Part shown: positions 17,380 to 26,713 of the stretch, piece after piece | Position numbering within the stretch: position 1 is the stretch's first letter | Layout: the number at the start of each line of letters is the position of its first letter | NCBI RefSeq assembly: GCF_019970045.1 | Contig: NZ_JAHXYI010000008.1 | Coordinates: 62,001-126,000, forward strand | Reading direction: 5' to 3' | DNA from: Chryseobacterium sp. GVT01B | GTDB lineage: Bacteria > Bacteroidota > Bacteroidia > Flavobacteriales > Weeksellaceae | DNA: 64,000 nt | The notes under the pieces: generated by a model | The model's database searches: none | What the model saw: only the letters and a program-made list of their open reading frames with translations | What the model was told of the DNA's origin: nothing | Position numbers and translations under genes: made by a program

Positions 17380-19812
17380 ATGAAAAAATTAAGTACAGCG
17401 GTATTATTGCTCGGGGCAATTTTGGTGGCTGCTCAGGAAAACGAGGAAAAAGGAAAACAAATCGAAGATATTATCATCGTTGGAAACCGTAATGTCAAAA
17501 GAACAAAACTGGAAACACCCGTTCCTGTAGATGTTATCAATATTGACAAAATCCAAAGGAGTTCTCCGCAAATGACGGCTCAGGATCTTCTGAATTATGT
17601 GATCCCATCCTTTAATGCAGTGAGGCAGTCTGCTTCTGATGGTACAGAACATATTGATCCTGTAACTTTAAGAGGAATGGGCCCTGATCAGGTTCTCGTA
17701 TTGCTGAATGGGAAAAGAAGACATACAACCTCTTTGGTCAACTATCAGAATACCGTGGGAAATGGTTCTGTAGGAACAGATCTGAGCACAATTCCTGTCA
17801 TTGCTATTGATAGGATAGAAGTGTTAAGAGACGGTGCGGCAGCACAATACGGATCTGACGCCATTGCAGGAGTCATCAATATTATTCTTAAAAAAAATGC
17901 AGGAGCTTCAGCAAGCCTTACTTACGGATTGACCGGGAGAAATGATGGGGATACTTATCAGGCGGGAGTCAATTATGGAACTTCATTAGGAAAAAAAGAC
18001 GGGTATATCAACCTTTCCCTGCAATTAAGCCACAGAGGAAAAACTACAAGAACTCAAAATCACGATCTGGATATTTTCGGAGATAATTTCGCTTATGAAT
18101 TTGCTGGTGATGCTGAAGCCGTAAAAGCTGCCAGAGCTGCGGATGATGCAGAAATTGCAAAAAGAGGATTAACCCGTGATGATTTTAATTTTCAAATCGG
18201 AGATGCCCAGATCAGACAAGGGCAGTTGTTTTTCAATTCAGAATACCCTTTTAACGATAATTTTAAAGTATATTCTTTCGGAGGCTTCAGTATTAAAGAA
18301 GGAAAAGGATTTGGTTTCAGAAGACTGCCGAGCGAAAAATCTAATGTAGTTTCATCCATTTATCCGAATGGTTTTCAGGCCGCTCTTGGATCTCAGGTAT
18401 ATGATGTTTCCTATGCTGTAGGTGCAAAATATAATGTCAATGACTGGCTGTTTGACCTAAGCAATACATTCGGCAGCAATACCTTCAATTATAACGTAAG
18501 CAACACCAATAATGCTTCTCTGGGAGCAAAATCACCAACCCGGTTTTATGCAGGAGCGCATAGCTTCCTTCAAAATACTGTGAATCTTGATGTTTCCAAA
18601 AATATAAACCGTTTTAATATCGCTTTCGGGGGTGAATTCAGATTTGAACAATACCAGATCAAAGCAGGGGATGAAGCTTCTTACACCCAATATGACATCA
18701 ATGGAAACATTGCGACGGAAGGATCAACAGTGCTTGGTGCGGGAGGGTCTCAATCTTTTATCGGATTTTCTCCAAACAATGCTTTGAAAAAAGACAGGCA
18801 TTCAACGGCTGTATATGCAGATGTGTCGTATGATTTAGATAAAAAATTAAATATTGATGCCGCTGCCAGATTTGAAAATTATTCAGATTTCGGAAATACC
18901 TTGAATGGAAAACTTGCTGTGCGATATGAATTTGTAAAAAATTATGCAGTAAGAGCTGCGGTTGGGACAGGATTCAGAGCGCCTTCGCTTCAGCAGCAGT
19001 ATTTCAATAATTCGTACGCAGATATTTCTACTTCCGGCTCAAAGATTGTTACTAAAGGAATATTCAGTAATGATAGCGAAGCTGCCAGAATTCTTGGATT
19101 TGATAAACTCAAACAGGAAACTTCTATCAACGCGAGTGCTGGATTTACGCTGAAACCTTTAAACAACTTGACGATCGCCATTGATGGATACTGGATTAAA
19201 GTGAAAGACAGAATTGTGATTACCAGCAATATTACAGACTCAAGGCTGGATCAGTTTAAGGTAGAAAGCGGAAGATTTTTCGCCAATGCTATTGATACAG
19301 AAACAAAAGGAGTAGATGTAGTGGTTTCCTATGACTGGATTCTTGGGAATGGAAAATTAAATATGAATCTTGCCGGAAATTACACAGAAACAAAAATTAC
19401 AGACTTTCATTTTCCGGAAAACTTAGAAACGCCTCAGGATCAGTTTTTTGGTCCCGATCAGATCAATATCATTGAAACACTGTCTCCAAAAACCAAAGCT
19501 TCATTAGGGTTAAATTATGGAATCGGGAAATTCAATTTTCTCGTAAGAAATACTTATTTTGGTAAAGTAATAAGAGATGGTTATCCATTTGGAGGAGTAC
19601 AGGAATTCTCTCCAAAAATAGTTACAGACGTCAGTATTGAGTATGATATCACCAAAAGTATCAACTTTACGGTAGGAGCCAATAATCTGTTTGATGTCTT
19701 TCCGGATCGCCAGATTTATGAAAATTCATACTATGGAGTATTCAAATATGCACCGGTTCAGATGGGAACACTGGGGAATTATTTCTTCGGAAGGCTTAAT
19801 TTTAACTTTTAA
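17380..19812 (+). CDS. TonB-dependent outer-membrane receptor under SAM riboswitch
   Basis: The start is the ATG at 17380 (MKKLSTAVLLLGAILVAAQ, a signal peptide). An upstream in-frame TTG at 17365 has no support. The 810-residue protein has a TonB-box-like stretch after the signal, then a plug domain at about residues 45-165 with LRGMGPDQVLVLLNGKRR and IDRIEVLRDGAAAQYGSDAI. A large 22-strand-type barrel follows, ending in YFFGRLNFNF with a terminal Phe. It should take up a ligand across the outer membrane with TonB energy. Because transcription runs through a SAM-I riboswitch, the substrate is probably methionine, a methionine peptide or a precursor. The APC permease gene starts 8 bases after the stop. 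Confidence 0.92.
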   Translation: MKKLSTAVLLLGAILVAAQENEEKGKQIEDIIIVGNRNVKRTKLETPVPVDVINIDKIQRSSPQMTAQDLLNYVIPSFNAVRQSASDGTEHIDPVTLRGMGPDQVLVLLNGKRRHTTSLVNYQNTVGNGSVGTDLSTIPVIAIDRIEVLRDGAAAQYGSDAIAGVINIILKKNAGASASLTYGLTGRNDGDTYQAGVNYGTSLGKKDGYINLSLQLSHRGKTTRTQNHDLDIFGDNFAYEFAGDAEAVKAARAADDAEIAKRGLTRDDFNFQIGDAQIRQGQLFFNSEYPFNDNFKVYSFGGFSIKEGKGFGFRRLPSEKSNVVSSIYPNGFQAALGSQVYDVSYAVGAKYNVNDWLFDLSNTFGSNTFNYNVSNTNNASLGAKSPTRFYAGAHSFLQNTVNLDVSKNINRFNIAFGGEFRFEQYQIKAGDEASYTQYDINGNIATEGSTVLGAGGSQSFIGFSPNNALKKDRHSTAVYADVSYDLDKKLNIDAAARFENYSDFGNTLNGKLAVRYEFVKNYAVRAAVGTGFRAPSLQQQYFNNSYADISTSGSKIVTKGIFSNDSEAARILGFDKLKQETSINASAGFTLKPLNNLTIAIDGYWIKVKDRIVITSNITDSRLDQFKVESGRFFANAIDTETKGVDVVVSYDWILGNGKLNMNLAGNYTETKITDFHFPENLETPQDQFFGPDQINIIETLSPKTKASLGLNYGIGKFNFLVRNTYFGKVIRDGYPFGGVQEFSPKIVTDVSIEYDITKSINFTVGANNLFDVFPDRQIYENSYYGVFKYAPVQMGTLGNYFFGRLNFNF

Positions 19813-19819
19813 TCATTAA

Positions 19820-21130
19820 ATGAGTACTACCTCACATCAGATTGGCTGGAAAACGGCCGCCGCCATCGTAGTTTCCAATATGATTGGAACCGGGATTTTT
19901 ACCACTCTCGGTTTTCAGTTATCTGATATTACCAATACCTACAGTATTTTCCTGTTATGGGCTATCGGAGGAATTCTCGCTTTGTTCGGGGCTTTTTGCT
20001 ATGCCGAATTAGGTTCACATTTCAAAGGAAACGGAGGCGATTTTATTTACCTTAAAGAAACATATCATCCATTGTTCGGATATCTGATCAGCTGGGTTTC
20101 TCTGATTATTGGATTTTCCTCTCCGGTCGCACTGGCAGCACTGGCGATGTCAAAATACCTTTCCGTATTTGATTATACCTTTGGAAATGGTTTTGCGATT
20201 GCCGCTATTTTTCTCGTGGCGGTGTCATTATCATTCAGCTTAAAAACATCCAGCAGGTTTCATAACTTTTTTACCTTCATTAAAACAGCCTTTATTATTG
20301 TTCTGATTATCCTTGGTGTTGGACTTTCAGAATCTCCACAGTTTGGCAACAGTTTGAATTTCAATGACAGCTGGCAGAATGAGATCATGCTTCCTGCTTT
20401 TGCTACTTCTCTGGTATTTGTTACCTATTCTTACACAGGCTGGAACTCCGCTTCTTATATTGCAGGAGAAATAAAAGACGTTCAGAAGAACCTTCCCAAA
20501 TCTTTGATCATTGGAACTGTTTTTGTGACGATAAGCTATATTCTGGTAAATTATATTATGCTGAAACATGCCCCTGTAAGTCAGTTGGCGGGAAAAGAAG
20601 ATGTGATGGGAGAAGCGGCTGTCAATATGTTAGGCCCTGCTTTTGGAAAGATTGTCAATGTTTTTATTGCTCTGCAGCTGGTTGCAACAATTAGCGGATA
20701 TTTATGGGTAGGTTCTAGATTGACACAGGCTTTTGCAAAGCATACCTACATTTGGAAGCCATTATCAGCGGGCAATACAAGAGGAATTCCTGTAAGAGCC
20801 ATTTTTGCCCATGCAGTCATTGCGACGGTTATTATTCTAACGGGAAGCTTTAAAGAAATTTTTGTTTACACGGCTTTTATTTTACAGCTTTTTGCGAGTC
20901 TGGCAATTTCTACTGTTTTCTTCCTGAAGAAAAAAGACAGGAAAATTTTTAAGTCGAATACTTTTCATATTTTTCCGGCTGTTTTTCTATTGTTCAGCAT
21001 CTATATTCTCTATTTTACATTTATTCATAATCCTAAAGAAAGCCTTATAGGAGTGGGAATTATTGCGGTAGGAATTATTTTATATTGGGTTGACAGGAGA
21101 CTTTCCAGACAATATCAGAACAAGTCTTAA
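19820..21130 (+). CDS. APC family amino-acid permease
   Basis: This 436-residue inner-membrane protein has about twelve membrane segments. It starts with the APC hallmark SNMIGTGIFTTLGFQL near residue 18, followed by LLWAIGGILALFGAFCYAELG near residue 46. YTGWNSASYIAGEIKDVQKNLP near residue 205 is the conserved loop of amino-acid/polyamine transporters. The gene begins 8 bases after the TonB-dependent receptor stop and shares the SAM riboswitch leader. This supports a role in methionine or related amino-acid uptake. No terminator is obvious after it. It lacks the C-terminal extension of CAT-type transporters. Confidence 0.92.
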   Translation: MSTTSHQIGWKTAAAIVVSNMIGTGIFTTLGFQLSDITNTYSIFLLWAIGGILALFGAFCYAELGSHFKGNGGDFIYLKETYHPLFGYLISWVSLIIGFSSPVALAALAMSKYLSVFDYTFGNGFAIAAIFLVAVSLSFSLKTSSRFHNFFTFIKTAFIIVLIILGVGLSESPQFGNSLNFNDSWQNEIMLPAFATSLVFVTYSYTGWNSASYIAGEIKDVQKNLPKSLIIGTVFVTISYILVNYIMLKHAPVSQLAGKEDVMGEAAVNMLGPAFGKIVNVFIALQLVATISGYLWVGSRLTQAFAKHTYIWKPLSAGNTRGIPVRAIFAHAVIATVIILTGSFKEIFVYTAFILQLFASLAISTVFFLKKKDRKIFKSNTFHIFPAVFLLFSIYILYFTFIHNPKESLIGVGIIAVGIILYWVDRRLSRQYQNKS

Positions 21131-21250
21131 CTGCCCAGAAAGACTGATAGGTAAATTTGGAAATCCACCTTTTTACAGTTTTGCTCCCTTTATCCCTAAT
21201 GCTCAAAAATTTATGATCATCAGTAATTTTAATTTTGAATTAATAATCCT

Positions 21251-21258
21251 TATCTTTG
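21251..21258 (+). promoter_or_regulatory. -7 promoter box of prfA
   Basis: TATCTTTG matches TAnnTTTG, 19 bases before the prfA ATG. The nearest TTTG upstream (21234-21237) is only 13 bases away, shorter than usual. Confidence 0.55.
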
Positions 21259-21277
21259 CACCCACAAAATTTCTACA

Positions 21278-22363
21278 ATGTCTAAATCATTAATTCCAAA
21301 ATTAGAAGCTATAAAACAAAGATATAATGAGGTTGCAGACCTTATTATACAGCCTGATGTCATTTCAGACCAAAAAAGATATTCTTCTTTGAACAAAGAA
21401 TATAGTGATTTGGGAAAAATTGTAAGAGTTTACGATCAGTACAAAGGAGCGCTGGACAGTATTGCAGAATCTGAAGAGATCATTGCAGATGGTTCAGACA
21501 GAGATCTGGTAGATCTGGCTAAAGAAGAAAAGCTGGAAGCTCAGGCTAAACTTCCGGGATTGGAAGAAGAGCTGAAAGTATTATTGATTCCTAAGGATCC
21601 TGCTGATGACAAAAACGTTATCGTAGAATTACGTGCCGGAACAGGTGGTGACGAAGCGGCTATTTTCGTAGAAGATATCTACAGAATGTATACCATGTAT
21701 TTCAAAACAAAAGGATGGAGACATGAAGTAACAGATTCTAATGAAGCAGCTAAAGGGTACAAAGAACTGATCATGAAAGTGGAAGGAGAAGGTGTTTACG
21801 GAATCATGAAATTCGAGTCAGGGGTTCACCGTGTACAGCGTGTACCTGAAACAGAATCTCAGGGAAGAGTACACACTTCTGCCATTACCATTGCTGTTCT
21901 TCCGGAAGCTGAAGAAGTAGATTTTGAACTGAATCCTGCTGATATTGAAATGCAGACTTCCCGTTCAGGAGGTGCCGGAGGTCAGAACGTAAATAAGGTT
22001 GAAACGAAAGTTCAGCTTACCCACAAACCATCAGGACTTGTTGTAGTTTGTCAACAGGCTCGTTCTCAGTTAGCTAACCGTGAATTGGCTATGGAAATGC
22101 TAAGAACAAAATTATACGATATCGAATTGCAGAAAGTACAGGGAGATATTGCTGCACAACGTAAATCTATGGTTTCTACCGGTGACCGTTCTGCAAAAAT
22201 TAAAACATACAACTACCCTCAGGGAAGAGTTACAGATCATAGAATCAACAAGTCTATGTACAATCTGGACGCTTATATGAACGGAGATATTTCTGAAATG
22301 ATTGATGCCGTAATCATGGCGGAAAATGCAGAGAAAATGAAGGGAGAAGAAGAAAATTATTAA
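21278..22363 (+). CDS. prfA: Peptide chain release factor 1
   Basis: The 361-residue RF1 terminates translation at UAA and UAG on the ribosome. The universal GGQ motif is at about residues 234-236 in SGGAGGQNVNKVETKVQLTHKP, and the preceding GVHRVQRVPETESQGRVHTS block is typical. The stop-codon-reading domain and the N-terminal coiled coil (ADLIIQPDVISDQKRYSSLNKEYSDL) are complete, in contrast to the shorter PrfH at 35.6 kb. The length matches RF1. It stands alone between its own promoter box and a strong terminator. Confidence 0.96.
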   Translation: MSKSLIPKLEAIKQRYNEVADLIIQPDVISDQKRYSSLNKEYSDLGKIVRVYDQYKGALDSIAESEEIIADGSDRDLVDLAKEEKLEAQAKLPGLEEELKVLLIPKDPADDKNVIVELRAGTGGDEAAIFVEDIYRMYTMYFKTKGWRHEVTDSNEAAKGYKELIMKVEGEGVYGIMKFESGVHRVQRVPETESQGRVHTSAITIAVLPEAEEVDFELNPADIEMQTSRSGGAGGQNVNKVETKVQLTHKPSGLVVVCQQARSQLANRELAMEMLRTKLYDIELQKVQGDIAAQRKSMVSTGDRSAKIKTYNYPQGRVTDHRINKSMYNLDAYMNGDISEMIDAVIMAENAEKMKGEEENY

Positions 22364-22376
22364 AATTAAAACAAAT

Positions 22377-22416
22377 AAAAACAAAGCCTCTGATCCTTCA
22401 GGGGCTTTGTTTTTGC
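22377..22416 (+). terminator. Terminator after prfA
   Basis: ACAAAGCCTCTGA and TCAGGGGCTTTGT pair around a short loop, followed by TTTT. Confidence 0.88.
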
Positions 22417-22443
22417 AAATGACTCAACATAAAAATATCAACT

Positions 22444-23118
22444 ATGAAAAACTACAAAATTATTTTCCTGCTGCTTACCATGATGGGACAGCAACTTATC
22501 GCGCAAACTGAGGTGAAGAAGCCTAAAGAAGCCTTTGAATTATTTTTCGGAACTTTTGTGAATAATGACGAAGCCGCATTGAATAAGCTGAATGATTACT
22601 TAAAACCCACAGTGGAAGGGCAGAATGCTTACCAGGTAGATTTTAAAGAAACTTCAAAAGAAATGATGAACGGCAGCGTAGAGAATTTTCTGTCTGCTTT
22701 CCCTAAAGCAACAGCCGCTGCATGTAAAAAAGAGGCGGAGGAATATTTCACCGCAATGTTTGGAAATTTTAAAACTGGCAAACTGACTGTTAAAAATGTA
22801 AAAGTTGTTCCGAATGAATATGTTGAAGGTCAAAAAATTGCAGAAATAAGTTACTCTGTAAGTTTCCTGGTTCCCTCAAAACTAACCTCCGGACCAAAAG
22901 GTGATCTGAATAAAATAAAAGCTGAAGATCTTAAAAAGTACCTTATTCAGGCAGTTCAGGATTTTAAGAATGCTGATAAAACAGTAACAACCGACCAAAA
23001 TTTTACGCTTTACGAACTTAAAGAAGGTGATAAAATATACTATTGGAACGGAAGCCCCGATGAGATTGTTACCAATCTTACTGATTTCTATTTTGAAAGC
23101 TTCGGAGCCAATGAATAG
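22444..23118 (+). CDS. Secreted protein of unknown function
   Basis: This 224-residue protein has a signal peptide (MKNYKIIFLLLTMMGQQLIAQ, about 21 residues). The mature part is soluble, alpha/beta-like and rich in Lys and Glu. Segments such as AFELFFGTFVNNDEAALNKLNDYLKP and FYFESFGANE recall NTF2-like or DUF-type periplasmic proteins, but I cannot assign a family. There is one Cys (AAACKKEAEEYF). It is bounded by terminators on both sides and is thus probably monocistronic. Confidence 0.75.
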   Translation: MKNYKIIFLLLTMMGQQLIAQTEVKKPKEAFELFFGTFVNNDEAALNKLNDYLKPTVEGQNAYQVDFKETSKEMMNGSVENFLSAFPKATAAACKKEAEEYFTAMFGNFKTGKLTVKNVKVVPNEYVEGQKIAEISYSVSFLVPSKLTSGPKGDLNKIKAEDLKKYLIQAVQDFKNADKTVTTDQNFTLYELKEGDKIYYWNGSPDEIVTNLTDFYFESFGANE

Positions 23119-23136
23119 CTGAAAGCTCTTTTAAAG

Positions 23137-23168
23137 AAAAAAAGTCCCGATAGATCGGGACTTTTTTG
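23137..23168. terminator. Bidirectional terminator
   Basis: AAAAAGTCCCGAT and ATCGGGACTTTTT form a perfect stem with a two-base centre. The symmetric A and T runs serve both convergent genes. Confidence 0.88.
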
Positions 23169-23185
23169 TTATCTATTTAATAGAA

Positions 23186-24283
23186 TTATAAAAGCTCGAG
23201 AATTGCAGGATCTGTTAATGGAGAGCCTCCTTGTACAGGACCTATTTTGGCTTCTATCTGCTTTGAAAAATTATTAAGTGCATCTCTATCTAGCATAAAA
23301 TTGATAAATTCAGTTGGAGAAGTATTTGGATAGGTTTTGTAACTTTTGTACTCTGCTTTATCAGGCATATCATCTCTTACTGACCATTCTCCCCATAATC
23401 CCTGCATTTTTTTAGAAAGGATCCATGTCATGTACAGCTTAGCGGCAGCTTTGTGCTTCGTGGTTTTGAAGATGGCTCCCGTTTGTGCCCATGTTAAAAA
23501 ATGATCTTTCACAGGAAGTACTACCTGTGCTCCTCCGTCTAAAGATTTATCAAAAATACCTGCAGTTCCCATAGTGGCGAGCTTGTTTCCTTTTCTTACT
23601 TGAGCAGTTGGTGCTGCGGTTCCTCTTATCCATTGAGGTTTTTGCTGAATAAGTTTATCAATATATTCCCAGCCATATTGATCTACAATTTTCTTATAAA
23701 GATATAAGACAGCATCATCGTCATGAGGATAAGTTAATATCAGATTGTTTTTATATTGAGGAGTTAATAAATCTGCATAGGACTGAGGTATATTCGATAC
23801 AAGTGATCTGTTGGCGATCATGGCAAATGTTACCATATAGACTGGGGTAAATGCACCATGTGGATCTTTTATATTATTGGGAATCTGCTCTCCCCCGAAT
23901 GGTTTGAAATTTTCAAGAACACCTTCACTTTTCCAACGATGGAAATCGTGAACAGTCTGTAATTGTACAACATCTGGGACTAATGTATTGCTAGCAAGCT
24001 GTTGGTCAACCTCTGCATCTAAAAATTTTGAAAGATCAACTCTTACATTTATTTTAATATCGGGAAAATCTTTCTCCCATTCATTTTTTATCCAATCTAA
24101 CCGGCCAGGTGCATCTCCACCTCCCCATATTGTTATTTCTTTGTCCACGGTCTTTGCTTCATTATAAAGCCGTTGAATTTCATTCATTTCTGCCTGTTCA
24201 GGAGTATTAGTATTATCCTGTTCATTATTGCATGATAGAGCAATAATACTTGTAATAAGAATTACAAAAACTTTTTTTATCAT
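23186..24283 (-). CDS. Orphan extracellular solute-binding lipoprotein
   Basis: The start is the ATG at 24283, because MIKKVFVILITSIIALSC gives a proper lipoprotein signal with its cysteine. A longer frame to 24355 runs through the promoter. The 365-residue protein resembles bacterial type-1/6 solute-binding proteins of the FbpA/iron-or-polyamine kind. It shows EITIWGGGDAPGRLDWIKNEWEK, LVPDVVQLQTVHDFHRW, a hinge region with YMVTFAMIANRSLV, and AAKLYMTWILSKKMQ. Such proteins normally feed an ABC importer, yet no permease or ATPase gene is next to it. It has its own palindromic control region and terminator. The ligand (ferric iron, a phosphonate or a sugar) cannot be decided. Confidence 0.82.
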   Translation of the reverse strand: MIKKVFVILITSIIALSCNNEQDNTNTPEQAEMNEIQRLYNEAKTVDKEITIWGGGDAPGRLDWIKNEWEKDFPDIKINVRVDLSKFLDAEVDQQLASNTLVPDVVQLQTVHDFHRWKSEGVLENFKPFGGEQIPNNIKDPHGAFTPVYMVTFAMIANRSLVSNIPQSYADLLTPQYKNNLILTYPHDDDAVLYLYKKIVDQYGWEYIDKLIQQKPQWIRGTAAPTAQVRKGNKLATMGTAGIFDKSLDGGAQVVLPVKDHFLTWAQTGAIFKTTKHKAAAKLYMTWILSKKMQGLWGEWSVRDDMPDKAEYKSYKTYPNTSPTEFINFMLDRDALNNFSKQIEAKIGPVQGGSPLTDPAILELL

Positions 24284-24329
24284 TGTGTTTTTTTGGTTGG
24301 TTAATAAAAATTTGAATTCATAAAAAAAA

Positions 24330-24337
24330 CAAATATA
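24330..24337 (-). promoter_or_regulatory. -7 promoter box of the solute-binding lipoprotein gene
   Basis: On the minus strand TATATTTG matches TAnnTTTG, 46 bases before the ATG at 24283. The -33 position falls inside the inverted repeat at 24341-24373. Confidence 0.6.
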
Positions 24338-24340
24338 GAA

Positions 24341-24373
24341 TTTTAAATGTAACAATATTTATTACATTTAAAA
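24341..24373. promoter_or_regulatory. 12-base inverted repeat, probable operator
   Basis: TTTTAAATGTAA (24341-24352) and TTACATTTAAAA (24362-24373) are perfect reverse complements separated by 9 bases. The repeat covers the -33 region of the lipoprotein promoter and lies just upstream of the divergent oligopeptidase promoter. A dimeric repressor or activator site is the simplest reading. Confidence 0.6.
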
Positions 24374-24429
24374 AAAGATGAAATTTAACATTATTTTAAT
24401 ATAGATTACAAGGAAATAAGGTCTGTTTT

Positions 24430-24457
24430 TTTGTTTAATATACTTTACGTATTTTTG
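24430..24457 (+). promoter_or_regulatory. Promoter of the prolyl oligopeptidase gene
   Basis: TTTG at 24430-24433, a 16-base spacer and TATTTTTG at 24450-24457 precede the ATG at 24474 by 16 bases. Confidence 0.6.
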
Positions 24458-24473
24458 AGAAAAACCGATCAGT

Positions 24474-26576
24474 ATGAATTTTAAACCTATATTGTTAACA
24501 GCTGGAGTTTTATTTTCAGCATCTTTTTATTCTCAGAAAATGAATTATCCTAAAGCGTTAAAAGGAAGCCAGACAGATACCTATTTCGGAACTGCTGTTT
24601 CTGATCCTTTCAGAGATCTGGAAAACGATTCTGAACCTACAAAAAAATGGGTAGATGAAGAAGTAGCTTACAGTCAGAATTACCTTTCTAAAATTCCGTT
24701 CAGGGATAAAATTAAAAATCAGCTAAAGGAAATCTGGAATTATGAAAAAATTTCAGCTCCTTTCAAAGAAGGAGATTATACTTATTATTATAAAAACGAT
24801 GGTTTGCAGGCGCAGTCTGTTTTGTACAGAACAAACAACAAGACCAATACCACAGAAGTATTTTTAGATCCTAATAAATTCTCAGAAAAGGGAACAACTT
24901 CACTTTCCAATCTTTCATTCAATAAAAAAGGAAACCTTGCAGCTTACTCTATTTCTGAAGGAGGAAGTGACTGGAACAAGATTATCATCATTGATGCTGT
25001 TACCAAAAAACAGATTGATGAGACTTTACTGGACGTGAAATTCAGCGGGATTTCATGGCAGGGAGACGAAGGATTCTATTATTCAAGCTACGATAAACCG
25101 AAAGAAGGAACAGTGCTTTCCGGTATGACCGACAAGCATAAAGTATACTTTCATAAATTAGGTACAAAACAGTCTGAAGATAAATTGATCTTCGGAGGAG
25201 ATAAAACACCAAGAAGATATTTAGGAGCCGGAGTTTCTGAAGACCAGAGATACCTGATCATCTCCGCTGCTAACGCTACGAATGGTAATGAATTATATAT
25301 CAAAGACCTTCAGAAAGGAGGAGATTTTGTACAGATTGTAAACGGATTTGATATCAATGCCAGTATTGTAGATACACAAGGTGATGACCTTTTCATTTTC
25401 ACAGATAAGGATGCTCCGAATATGCGTCTTGTAAAAACTACGATAAGCAATCCGGCACCGGCAACATGGAAAGATGTAATCCCACAAACTGAAAATGTAT
25501 TGGGAATTTCTTCCGGTGGAGGATATTTCTTTGCAACCTATATGATTGATGCCATAGATCAGGTAAAACAATTTGATAAAACAGGAAAACTGGTTAGAGA
25601 GATTACACTGCCTGGTAAAGGGAATATTTCAGGATTTGGAGGAAAAGAAAAAGAGAAAGATGTTTATTTTTCCTTCAGCAATTATATTACACCGGGAACC
25701 ACTTATAAATTTAATGTAGACTCAGGGAAATCTGAAGTGTATCAAAAACCTAAAGTGAAGTTTAACCCGGATGATTATGTTTCAGAACAGGTATTCTATA
25801 CTTCAAAAGATGGGACAAAAGTTCCTATGATGATCAATTATAAGAAAGGAACTAAACTTAACGGTAAAAACCCTACGATCCTATATTCTTACGGAGGTTT
25901 TAACATCAGCTTACAGCCTTCGTTCTCTGTAGTCAATGCGATCTGGATGGAAAATGGTGGTATTTATGCCGTTCCAAACATCCGTGGAGGAGGTGAATAT
26001 GGTAAAAAATGGCATGACGCAGGAACAAAACAACAGAAGAAAAATGTTTTTGAAGACTTTATCGCTGCCGGGGAATATCTTCAAAGCAAAGGATATACTT
26101 CAAAAGAATACATGGCCCTTTCAGGAAGATCAAATGGAGGATTATTGGTCGGTGCAACAATGACGATGAGACCGGATCTTGCCAAAGTAGCATTCCCGGG
26201 AGTAGGAGTGTTGGATATGTTGAGATATAACAAATTTACAGCAGGAGCAGGCTGGTCTTATGATTATGGTACGGCAGAAGACAGTAAGGAAATGTTTGAA
26301 TATCTTAAATCATATTCTCCAGTACACAATGTAAAAGCAGGAACTTGCTATCCATCAACAATGATCATCACCAGTGATCATGATGACAGGGTTGTTCCGG
26401 CGCACTCATTCAAATTTGGAGCAGAACTTCAGGAAAAGCAGGCATGTAAAAATCCTATTCTTTTGAGAATTGAAAAGAACGCAGGTCACGGAGCCGGAAG
26501 ATCAACAGATCAGGTCATCAGTGAAAATGCAGATCTTATATCATTTGCTTTATTTGAGATGGGAATAAAGAAATAA
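24474..26576 (+). CDS. Prolyl oligopeptidase (S9A), exported
   Basis: This 700-residue serine peptidase cleaves short proline-containing peptides. It has a signal peptide (about 20 residues, ending SFYSQ), as in the periplasmic enzyme of Elizabethkingia. An N-terminal cap, a seven-bladed propeller at about 80-430 (YYYKNDGLQAQSVLYRT, SISEGGSDWNKIIIID) and a C-terminal alpha/beta hydrolase domain follow. The nucleophile Ser is near residue 553 in GRSNGG, the Asp lies in SDHDDRVVP and the His in NAGHGAG. Length and motif spacing are normal. It is followed by a terminator, so it is monocistronic. Confidence 0.95.
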   Translation: MNFKPILLTAGVLFSASFYSQKMNYPKALKGSQTDTYFGTAVSDPFRDLENDSEPTKKWVDEEVAYSQNYLSKIPFRDKIKNQLKEIWNYEKISAPFKEGDYTYYYKNDGLQAQSVLYRTNNKTNTTEVFLDPNKFSEKGTTSLSNLSFNKKGNLAAYSISEGGSDWNKIIIIDAVTKKQIDETLLDVKFSGISWQGDEGFYYSSYDKPKEGTVLSGMTDKHKVYFHKLGTKQSEDKLIFGGDKTPRRYLGAGVSEDQRYLIISAANATNGNELYIKDLQKGGDFVQIVNGFDINASIVDTQGDDLFIFTDKDAPNMRLVKTTISNPAPATWKDVIPQTENVLGISSGGGYFFATYMIDAIDQVKQFDKTGKLVREITLPGKGNISGFGGKEKEKDVYFSFSNYITPGTTYKFNVDSGKSEVYQKPKVKFNPDDYVSEQVFYTSKDGTKVPMMINYKKGTKLNGKNPTILYSYGGFNISLQPSFSVVNAIWMENGGIYAVPNIRGGGEYGKKWHDAGTKQQKKNVFEDFIAAGEYLQSKGYTSKEYMALSGRSNGGLLVGATMTMRPDLAKVAFPGVGVLDMLRYNKFTAGAGWSYDYGTAEDSKEMFEYLKSYSPVHNVKAGTCYPSTMIITSDHDDRVVPAHSFKFGAELQEKQACKNPILLRIEKNAGHGAGRSTDQVISENADLISFALFEMGIKK

Positions 26577-26599
26577 CTCTAAAAAAGAATAATATTTAA

Positions 26600-26638
26600 A
26601 AAAACAGTCAATTTTATTTAAAATTGACTGTTTTTTTT
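26600..26638 (+). terminator. Terminator after the oligopeptidase gene
   Basis: AAACAGTCAATTTT and AAAATTGACTGTTT form a perfect stem with a short loop, followed by a T-run. Confidence 0.9.
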
Positions 26639-26713
26639 ATGCGGTTGTGTTTATAATTCTTATTTTTATGCCGGATATTTAAAGTTTATTAATTCTAAAT
26701 TAATTAAGTAATT

